Below the pieces are notes generated by a model, which saw only the letters and a list, made by a program, of their open reading frames with translations, searched no databases and was not told where the DNA came from. Below, one piece after another: positions 54,715 to 64,000 of a stretch of DNA of 64,000 bases. Both the position numbers and the translations under genes were made by a program. Source of the DNA: Polyangium fumosum (GTDB lineage Bacteria; Myxococcota_A; Polyangia; Polyangiales; Polyangiaceae); NCBI RefSeq assembly GCF_005144585.1, contig NZ_SSMQ01000046.1:37511-101510 (forward strand), given 5' to 3'. Position 1 is the stretch's first letter; each line of letters opens with the position of its first letter.

Positions 54715-55611
54715 TCAGGCGAGCAGGTGCACGAGGACGTATGCCGGGATCAGCACGAAATACGCGATGTCCGTGAGGATTTCCGCGGCGCGGCGCAGGC
54801 CCTTCGCGCGAAGGGGGAGCAGGTACGTCGCGCCGAGCGCGACCACCTCCACGACGATACGCACGAGGCCCGCGTACACGACGAGCGCGCCGAGCACGCC
54901 CACCCATCGCATGAGGAAGGCGCCGAGGTACGGGCCGAGGCCGAAGAGGTGATATTGCCCGAAGGGCCCGCCATACATGATGTACTGGTGCAGGCGGAAA
55001 AGGACGATCGCCAGGGCGAGCGGGATCAGCCCGTATTTCGCCACCAGGTAAAGCAAGCTCCTTCGGCCGTGCGTGCGCCGCGCCTCCGCGAAACGAAGGG
55101 CGGGGTGATCGAGCGTGGCGCGGGCCGCGGGGAGGTGTTCGCCGAGGGCCGAGAGCAAACGCGCGGGATCACGGAGCACGAGGCGGCGCTGGAACGAGCG
55201 ATTCGAGCCGAGCACGAGCCGGAGGCCCGAACCGGGCAGCGGCACGCGCCACGGACGGATGGCCTGGATGGAATCGAAGGGAATCTCGAATCGCTCCCGG
55301 CGCAGCGTGAGCGCGAGCGTGTGGGCCTCGATCTTGACCTTGCCGCGATGGATTCGGCCGAGGAGCAGCGCGAGGAGGAGGGGGCCGCCGGAGAACAACG
55401 TGATGCCGAGCGCGACGGCGAGCGGCGGCGCGGTCCTCGATCCGGTCACGATATCGGTGGCGATGTGCGCGGCGACGTAAAGGACGTTGAGGAGGGCGGC
55501 GAGGCGCAACGCCACCGCGAGCGCCCGCGTGGCCGGGCCATAGGTCTGGACTTTGAATTCACCTCGCCCGGGGGGGCTCGTCTCCGCGGGGGGATCGGGC
55601 GCGTCGGCCAT
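54715..55611 (-). CDS. Four-TM membrane protein with PH-like middle
   Basis: 298 residues. Two TM segments near 25-75, a soluble stretch (GKVKIEAHTLALTLRRERFEIPFDSIQAIRPWRVP...) that reads like a PH-type beta domain, then two to four more segments. No family recognised; similar layouts occur in bacterial PH-domain membrane proteins. Paired with the small membrane gene downstream. Confidence 0.55.
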   Translation of the reverse strand: MADAPDPPAETSPPGRGEFKVQTYGPATRALAVALRLAALLNVLYVAAHIATDIVTGSRTAPPLAVALGITLFSGGPLLLALLLGRIHRGKVKIEAHTLALTLRRERFEIPFDSIQAIRPWRVPLPGSGLRLVLGSNRSFQRRLVLRDPARLLSALGEHLPAARATLDHPALRFAEARRTHGRRSLLYLVAKYGLIPLALAIVLFRLHQYIMYGGPFGQYHLFGLGPYLGAFLMRWVGVLGALVVYAGLVRIVVEVVALGATYLLPLRAKGLRRAAEILTDIAYFVLIPAYVLVHLLA

Positions 55612-55632
55612 GCGCGCACGATAGCACGCGAT

Positions 55633-56841
55633 TCAGGCGATATCTTCCAGCTCGCGACCGCGCGTCTCCGGCATCGTGAGGAGGATCAGGGCGAGGGCGA
55701 GCGCCGGGAAGACGACGGTGGAAGACACGGCCTTGGCCCATCCCACGGATTCGGCGGCGTACCCGACGAGGACGGGGGTGACGCATTGGGCGGTCCGGCC
55801 GAAGAGGTGGTTCGACCACCCGAAAGCGTCGCTGCGCAGCTCCGTGGGAAAGAGCTCCGTGTTGTAGGCGGCGAGCACGGAGGCCGTCGCGGTGATGCCG
55901 CCCATCGCGAACACGAGCGAGATCAGGACGACCGCCGAGGAGCTGCCGAGATAACAACCGGCCGTGCCCGCCACGACCGAGAGATAAATGAGGACGGCGG
56001 CGCCGCGTCGGCCGAGGGTGTCGAGCAGCTTCGCGGAGATGAATGCGAGCGGCAGCCCGGCGATGGCGGCGATCGAGATGTAAAGCCCCACGCGCCCCTC
56101 CGTGAAGCCACGTTCCCCCATCGCGTGCTCTTTCCAGAACATGATCGCGTTCGTGGTGCACGCGTAGGTGAGCATCCAGATCACCGCGAGCAGCAGCATC
56201 CGGTTTCGATGGGGCGGGGACAGGATCTGCGTGAACGGCCTCTTCGCGAGGCTCGTGCCCTCGACCTGCTCGGTGAAGCGGCGTGTCTCGCGCAGGGATC
56301 GCCTCGCGACGGCGAGCAGGAAGAGCGGCGCCGTCCCGAGCACGTAGATGCCGCGCCAGCCGAGGGGGGAGCTGATCACCGCGGGCGTGATCCCCGCGCA
56401 GACGATCGCGCCGACGCCGGTCAGCGCATTGATGACGCCGATGTACAGGCCGCGGCGATCGGCGGGGAACTCCTCGGCGGCGACGACGAGGGAGAGGGCC
56501 CACTCCGCGATGAGGAAAAACCGCGCGGCGATCTGCGCGGCGCCGAACGTGAACGGCCCGCGGGCGAGCGCGGTGAGCGCGGTGCAGACGGCGTACCCGA
56601 GGATCGTGAAGGCGAGGACGCCGCGCCGCCCGGCGCGGTCGGCGTACCGGACGAGGCCGTAGGAGAGGATCGAGCCGGCGCAGATCGCCCCGACGAGCCA
56701 CCCCGCGTCGCTCGGCGAGAGGCCCATTTCGGCGCGGATCGCGGGCAGGAGCTGTGTGAGGGCGAACGTGTCGAACCCCTCGAAGAAGCTCGCCACGCCG
56801 AGGAACAAGAAGAGGCGGCGGTGGTATCGATCGTCGCTCAT
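55633..56841 (-). CDS. MFS transporter (metabolite/H+ symporter type)
   Basis: 402 residues, 12 hydrophobic segments. Start LFLFLGVASFFEGFDTFALTQLLPAI and RYADRAGRRGVLAF are typical of sugar/aromatic-acid symporters; ELFPTELRSDAFGWSNHLFGR fits the second-half signature. Substrate unknown. ATG 56841 has AAAGGAGGTCC upstream. 21 bp from the next gene on the same strand; divergent from the EndoQ-UvrD gene. Confidence 0.85.
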   Translation of the reverse strand: MSDDRYHRRLFLFLGVASFFEGFDTFALTQLLPAIRAEMGLSPSDAGWLVGAICAGSILSYGLVRYADRAGRRGVLAFTILGYAVCTALTALARGPFTFGAAQIAARFFLIAEWALSLVVAAEEFPADRRGLYIGVINALTGVGAIVCAGITPAVISSPLGWRGIYVLGTAPLFLLAVARRSLRETRRFTEQVEGTSLAKRPFTQILSPPHRNRMLLLAVIWMLTYACTTNAIMFWKEHAMGERGFTEGRVGLYISIAAIAGLPLAFISAKLLDTLGRRGAAVLIYLSVVAGTAGCYLGSSSAVVLISLVFAMGGITATASVLAAYNTELFPTELRSDAFGWSNHLFGRTAQCVTPVLVGYAAESVGWAKAVSSTVVFPALALALILLTMPETRGRELEDIA

Positions 56842-57076
56842 CCGGACCTCCTTTCGTGCGTACCAGGGAAGCGCGCCTTTCACAACGGCCCTCGTCGTCC
56901 TCGTCCGCTGCGCGCCAACGTCGGGAGCGACCGGTCCGTCCGGGAAACCGCCGCGGCCGCCGGTTCCATGGGGCCAAACCTGGGGTTCCAGGTGCCAAAC
57001 CATTTCGAACACCCATGGCTTGACGAAGCCGTGGATCTCGACTAAGTGCGGCGTAAGGGGTTCCCGAAGGACAAAC

Positions 57077-60337
<3,261 letters not shown>

Positions 60338-60378
60338 TGGGGGGAGCGGGGGGCGAAGGTCTCGCCCCCCCTCGGCAT

Positions 60379-60885
60379 TCAGGGCGTGTGGTCGTCTGCC
60401 TTGCCCGCTGCGGCTCGGGCCGCCTCCTCGTTCTTGCGTCGGGTGGCCGCGGCCTTGACGCCGACCTGCGCGACGTATTTCAGCAGTTTTTCGAATGCAG
60501 CCTCGACGGTGGGGTCCTTCCGGGCCGCGGTGCGCTTGACGGTCTCGGCGAGCTGCGAGAACTCGGCTTCGCGCTGATCCTCGTGATAAGCGATGCTCTC
60601 TTCGAGGACCTCGACCAGCTTGCGGGCATCGCCGAGCTGCTCTTCGAGCAGCTTGATGTTCGTGGTGGAGGTCGCGATACGCGCGACGATCTCGAACGAG
60701 ACGCCGAGCGTCGCGGCGTACTTCGTCAGCGCGCTGGGCAGCTCGATAAGGACGTCCTGGATCCCCTCCTGCGCGTGCTTGAGCATTCGCCCGGCCCCCG
60801 GCGCCAGGTCGAAGAGGATGTCCTTGGCCGCGGTGGCATCGATGGAAAGTTTCCCTGTAAATTGCGATGCAGGTACGTGCGCCAT
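60379..60885 (-). CDS. Helical conserved hypothetical protein
   Basis: 168 residues with no signal or TM. Largely helical (IKLLEEQLGDARKLVEVLEESIAYHEDQREAEFSQLAETV), likely a coiled-coil; a basic C-terminal tail (AAATRRKNEEAARAAAGKADDHTP). ATG 60885 follows AGGAGCAATC. Family not recognised. It lies beside a decayed repeat region with similar heptad-rich character. Confidence 0.65.
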   Translation of the reverse strand: MAHVPASQFTGKLSIDATAAKDILFDLAPGAGRMLKHAQEGIQDVLIELPSALTKYAATLGVSFEIVARIATSTTNIKLLEEQLGDARKLVEVLEESIAYHEDQREAEFSQLAETVKRTAARKDPTVEAAFEKLLKYVAQVGVKAAATRRKNEEAARAAAGKADDHTP

Positions 60886-61443
60886 GATTGCTCCTGAGTG
60901 GTGTTCCCTCGGATGTGTACGTCGGAACCGTAGGGGTATGCGCACCTTGGCAACAAAATGGTGGAGAGGCGGTACAGGCAGGGGAGCGGCGACCTGCGGG
61001 CGGCGGTGGGTGAGCTCCTGGCGGAGGCGGGGGACGTCCTTTCGGGGATACATGCGCTCCTGCCGGCGGTCGGCGACGTCGTGGCGGAGGCGGGGGACGT
61101 CCTGGCGGAGAGGAACGATTTTCCGGGGGGAGAGGGGGGCACCCTTTGGGGGAGATGGGTCCGCTCCTCCGGGGGGTGGAGCATCAACAGGCGGAGGAGG
61201 GCGACCTCGGGGCGGAGGTGGAGGCTTTCCGGGCAGAGGCCGACGACTTCCTGACGGGGAGGACCGGCCTCCTGTCGGAGGTCGAGGGACCTCCTGTCGG
61301 AGGTCGAGGGACCTCCGCTTCGACTCGATTCCATCGGGGTGCGCTCCCCGCGCGCGCGCCTCTTGACGACGACGGCCCCGCTCCGTGATACTCGCGCGCC
61401 TTCCCATCTATTTTTCAGAGTTCGCAGCCGGAGGAGACCGTAA
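60886..61443 (+). pseudogene. Decayed repeat-encoding ORF and tandem repeats
   Basis: Plus-strand frames at 60958 and 61146 read as parts of one heptad-rich protein (LLAEAGDVLSGIHALLPAVGDVVAEAGDVLAERNDF, then HQQAEEGDLGAEVEAFRAEADDF) split by a frame change near the G-runs at about 61117-61140. The DNA unit GGCGGAGGCGGGGGACGTCC occurs twice, and a 22-bp unit CTCCTGTCGGAGGTCGAGGGAC is repeated at 61269-61312. Either a pseudogene or simple repeats; no RBS seen. Confidence 0.45.
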
Positions 61444-62025
61444 ATGATCGAATCGCCGAAGTCGTCGAAGGATCTCGAACGCATCAGCATGGTCGAGTTC
61501 CAGCAGCCCATCCGCTGCTGCAACGTCACGGCGCTGGCCTACGGGCTCACTGTGCTCGGCTTTCCCACGGCGATCGATGACATCTTCTACGCCACGCGGC
61601 TGCCGGTCTCGTCGGTGCTCGACGACGGGATGACGCTGGCCGAGACCTACGACACGGCGCTGCGCCTGATGCGGACCAGCAAGCTGCCCGTCTCGGTGCG
61701 GGTGGTGCACTTCGACCGGCCCGAGGCGACGCTTTCTTGGTTCAAGAACGAGATGGCCCGCGCCGCCTCCGATCCGCAGGACATCCACCTGCTCAACTTC
61801 AACGTCAACATCGCGCACGACACCGCGCTCGGCGGCGGTCACTTCGCGCTCCTGGCCGACTACGACACGGAGACCGGCGAGCTCACCGTGGGTGACGTCA
61901 ATCCCCGCAAGTACACCCGCTTCTGGAAGTGCCCCGTCGAGCGGATGTACAAAGCCTGCGTCGACAAGGACTCCGCCTCCGACCGCTCCCGCGGCCTCCT
62001 GGTGCTGCGGAAAGAGCAGGCGTAG
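61444..62025 (+). CDS. Phytochelatin-synthase-like cysteine protease
   Basis: 193 residues. Papain-type core with a Cys-Cys pair (PIRCCNVTALAYGL, Cys25/Cys26), His133 (GGGHFALLADYD) and Asp151 (VGDVNPRKYTRFW), the Cys/His/Asp triad of phytochelatin-synthase-fold peptidases. Bacterial forms cleave glutathione-type peptides rather than polymerise them. No signal peptide. ATG 61444 has GGAGGAGACC upstream. Confidence 0.8.
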   Translation: MIESPKSSKDLERISMVEFQQPIRCCNVTALAYGLTVLGFPTAIDDIFYATRLPVSSVLDDGMTLAETYDTALRLMRTSKLPVSVRVVHFDRPEATLSWFKNEMARAASDPQDIHLLNFNVNIAHDTALGGGHFALLADYDTETGELTVGDVNPRKYTRFWKCPVERMYKACVDKDSASDRSRGLLVLRKEQA

Positions 62026-62080
62026 CCTCTCGCCCGCTCTCCCTCCCGGTGCGGATCCCTCGCCGAAGCGCTTGGCCGCG

Positions 62081-62644
62081 TCATCCCCTCGCGGGCGCGG
62101 GGACCGGGGCCGCCTCGGGCGCCGTCGCGCGCTTGTAACGGCGGATCGCCGATTCCCCGATCGCCTGGGTGACGGCCGTCGCGGCGAGCGCTCCCGCAGG
62201 CACGGCGAAGGCCGGATTCAACGTCAGCGCGACAGCCACCGGCGCGGCGGCGCCGGCGGCACAAGCCGCCAGCACGGCCACGAGCTCCTTCACACGCTCG
62301 GATTGGTCGATGTCCTTCCCGAAGAGCAGCGCTATTTCGAGGACGAGGTAAAGGTGCATCCGGGTAAGGATGGATGCGCCAGCGACGAACCCCAGGCCTT
62401 CGTACACGATACCGAACCCAGGGACGGCGGCGGGCGCATGAACGAGGCCGCCCGCGGCAAACGAAATCGCCGAGGTCGATGCAATGAGACGACGCGCCTG
62501 CCGCTCCGGCGACTCGTCCGGATACATGCGCCGCACGCGCTCCGCGACCGACCGGATACGGGACTTTCGGAGCCTCAGGATGAAGTAGAACAAATCATCG
62601 GTGAACAGGCTTTGCTGATCGGCTGCCTGCTGCTTGCTTGCCAT
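62081..62644 (-). CDS. Hypothetical membrane protein
   Basis: 187 residues. Helical N-terminus (LFTDDLFYFILRLRKSRIRSVAERVRRMYP) then hydrophobic stretches (AISFAAGGLVHAPAAVPGFGIVYEGLGFVAGA, VLAACAAGAAAPVAVALTL). No family identified; Ala/Gly-rich segments could insert in membranes. ATG 62644 follows GAGGGGGG. Confidence 0.5.
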   Translation of the reverse strand: MASKQQAADQQSLFTDDLFYFILRLRKSRIRSVAERVRRMYPDESPERQARRLIASTSAISFAAGGLVHAPAAVPGFGIVYEGLGFVAGASILTRMHLYLVLEIALLFGKDIDQSERVKELVAVLAACAAGAAAPVAVALTLNPAFAVPAGALAATAVTQAIGESAIRRYKRATAPEAAPVPAPARG

Positions 62645-62854
62645 GGTTGCCCCCCTCTGCCGGAACGCCTCGAGCGCGATGGACCGCCGAGCTCCTCCTG
62701 GTTGCTTCTGTCGCACGCCCGGCCGCCTTGCGAGAGTTGTACCGGTTCGGGTCGGTCGCGCTCTCCTCATTCGTAGGCCGTGGCAAAGTAACTTTTTTGC
62801 CAACCCATGCCGTTCTTGGTGTTTTTGCCCTCGCATCCGTGAAAGCATCCGCGG

Positions 62855-63616
62855 ATGCGCCGCTTCTGGCAGCTCCTCGCGAGCTGGGTGTGTGGGATCG
62901 GGATCGGGATCGTGGGCTCGACGATCACGCTGCTGACCTTGGGCCTTTTTTCACGCACGTTGTCGCCGTGGATCGTGCGGACGTGGGGGCGATCGATGCT
63001 CTGGCTGGCGCGGGTCACGGTCTCCGTCGAGGGCGCCGAGAACCTCGACCCCAACACCATGAAGATAGCGACGTTCAACCACGGGTCGCTGCTCGACTCG
63101 TTTTTGATTGCGTCGATCATGCCGAGCGGGAGCGTCGCCGCGGTCAAGCGCGAGATGTTCTACTACCCGATCCTCGGCCTCACGATGTACCTCTGCGGTT
63201 TCGTTTTTCTCGACAGGCGCAACAGCGCCCGGAGCCGCCGCCAGATGGCCGCCGCTTGCAAGCGCATGGAGCGCGACAAGCTCACGGTCTTCATCTCGCC
63301 GGAAGGCACGCGCGCGAAGACCCACGAGCTTCTCCCCTTCAAGAAGGGCGCGTTTTTCCTGGCAATCGACAGCGGCGCGCCCATCGTGCCCGTCGTCATC
63401 GACGGCGCGTTTGATCTGCACCCGCCGAGCCGCTGGACGAGCGATCCGGGCCACGTGCGGATCCGCGTGCTCAAAGCGCGGCCGACGGCAGGGCTCAGCG
63501 CCGAGACCCTCCCGGCCGAGATCGCGTCGCTCCGGCAGCTCTATCAGGACGAGCTCGCGAAGATGCGCGCCGAGCGGGCCAGCGCTGCGGCAAACCCGTC
63601 CGTCGTGCTCGCCTGA
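62855..63616 (+). CDS. plsC: 1-acyl-glycerol-3-phosphate acyltransferase
   Basis: 253 residues. HX4D motif at His76-Asp81 (FNHGSLLDS) and the glycerol-phosphate-binding PEGTR at 149-153, both diagnostic. Two hydrophobic N-terminal segments (about 8-32) anchor it in the inner membrane. It makes phosphatidic acid. ATG 62855 begins at MRRFWQLLASW. It ends 14 bp before structured repeat copy 2. Confidence 0.88.
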   Translation: MRRFWQLLASWVCGIGIGIVGSTITLLTLGLFSRTLSPWIVRTWGRSMLWLARVTVSVEGAENLDPNTMKIATFNHGSLLDSFLIASIMPSGSVAAVKREMFYYPILGLTMYLCGFVFLDRRNSARSRRQMAAACKRMERDKLTVFISPEGTRAKTHELLPFKKGAFFLAIDSGAPIVPVVIDGAFDLHPPSRWTSDPGHVRIRVLKARPTAGLSAETLPAEIASLRQLYQDELAKMRAERASAAANPSVVLA

Positions 63617-63625
63617 CGGAAGGTT

Positions 63626-63873
63626 CGCTGGGGCTTTGCCCCAGGCCCCAGCAGGGGCTGTCCGCCCCTGCACCCGGACCAGCCAGGGGCTGGACCCAAG
63701 CTCGATGAACTGCGCGGTGCGCAGCTCATCGAACAGGCCCGGTCAAGACCAGCAGCGACGTTGCCCACTGAGACAGCCGCGCTGCGGGTTCGGCTGGCGC
63801 CCCGGCTTCTTCGTCGGCCTGTTTGAAAAACTGCGCACCGCGCAGTTTTTCAACCCTGGGTCCAGCCCCTGGC
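63626..63873. repeat. Structured inverted-repeat element, copy 2
   Basis: Related to 40022-40382. Hairpins: GGGGC-TTT-GCCCC (63630-63642), GCAGGGGC/GCCCCTGC (63651-63671), CCAGCC/GGCTGG (63679-63693), TCGATGAACTGCGC/GCGCAGCTCATCGA (63702-63732, one A-C mismatch) and TTGAAAAACTGCGC/GCGCAGTTTTTCAA (63823-63853). At least six stem positions differ from copy 1 in a paired way. The terminal motif CTGAGCATTGGTTCC follows at 63874 in direct orientation and may be the end of another unit; the transposase gene starts soon after. Confidence 0.75.
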
Positions 63874-63936
63874 CTGAGCATTGGTTCCATCTCCGATCGG
63901 TACATTCCCCCCCTCTGACGACATTTAGCGAGGGAG

Positions 63937-64000
63937 ATGTTGGATGCAGAGGTGGCCTCGTCGGCGGAAGCGTGGGCACAGGAGGAGTTCGGGCATGCGG
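63937..64000 (+). CDS. IS4/Tn5-like transposase, partial (5' end)
   Basis: Only 21 codons before the edge: MLDAEVASSAEAWAQEEFGHA. The WAQEEFGHA pattern resembles the N-terminal DNA-binding domain of Tn5/IS4 transposases (typically W..EEFGxADLGDxRR). GAGGGAG directly precedes the ATG. The inverted repeat of the IS could not be identified. Confidence 0.55.
   Translation, partial: MLDAEVASSAEAWAQEEFGHA

Overview
The window is high-GC DNA packed with genes on both strands. It looks like chromosome from a large-genome myxobacterium of the Polyangium/Sorangium type (inference). The reasons are a deltaproteobacterial-style LexA box at recA, two lipoproteins built from MopE-like Cys/Asp repeats, an AgmX/PglI-type FHA protein, many regulator-plus-enzyme cassettes, and GC-rich structured intergenic repeats.

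Layout. 1-11.1 kb, mostly minus strand, is housekeeping and envelope: an HD-domain protein (cut by the window edge), SixA-type phosphatase, recA with its SOS promoter, a large Omp85 protein and a TamB-like protein; the last two are split by a PhnD-like gene on the plus strand. 11.2-16.4 kb holds three lipoprotein genes with Gly-rich linkers: two MopE-repeat proteins around an endonuclease/exonuclease/phosphatase-family protein. 16.5-20.1 kb holds EttA, a polysaccharide flippase and tRNA-Asn(GTT). 20.1-23.9 kb, just after the tRNA, looks acquired: gene-poor DNA, a coupled SDR/SnoaL pair with a divergent LysR regulator, and the remains of a recombinase-associated HTH/ParB pair.

23.9-37.7 kb is a run of small metabolic and regulatory cassettes: AraC with an O-methyltransferase, a PhyH-like dioxygenase, TetR-MpaB divergent from a PNPOx-like protein, MarR-hydrolase-MFS, GFA, an MFS with a C-terminal extra domain, a VOC protein, and GST-DoxX with a divergent LysR regulator. 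For the TetR and MarR cassettes the operators can be read directly from the sequence. 37.7-50.4 kb contains the FHA/AgmX protein, a structured inverted repeat, an SDR, a kelch-type protein, a probable pntA-pntB-IMPase-DUF6891 operon, a spermidine-synthase-like protein, a ferritin-like fusion and a DUF4230 protein.

50.4-64 kb contains an SGNH hydrolase, a one-TM protein translationally coupled to Lnt, small membrane proteins, an MFS transporter, an EndoQ-like/UvrD fusion, a decayed repeat ORF, a phytochelatin-synthase-like protease, PlsC, a second copy of the structured repeat, and the first codons of an IS4/Tn5-like transposase at the right edge.

The most notable signals are: (1) the structured repeat family at 40022-40382 and 63626-63873, whose hairpins differ between copies by compensated base pairs; (2) a LexA-like box that exactly fills the 17-bp spacer of the recA promoter; (3) a 12-bp palindrome that fills the marR promoter spacer and recurs inside the first codons of the downstream hydrolase gene; (4) the EndoQ-UvrD fusion. 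All calls were made by reading; no database search was run.
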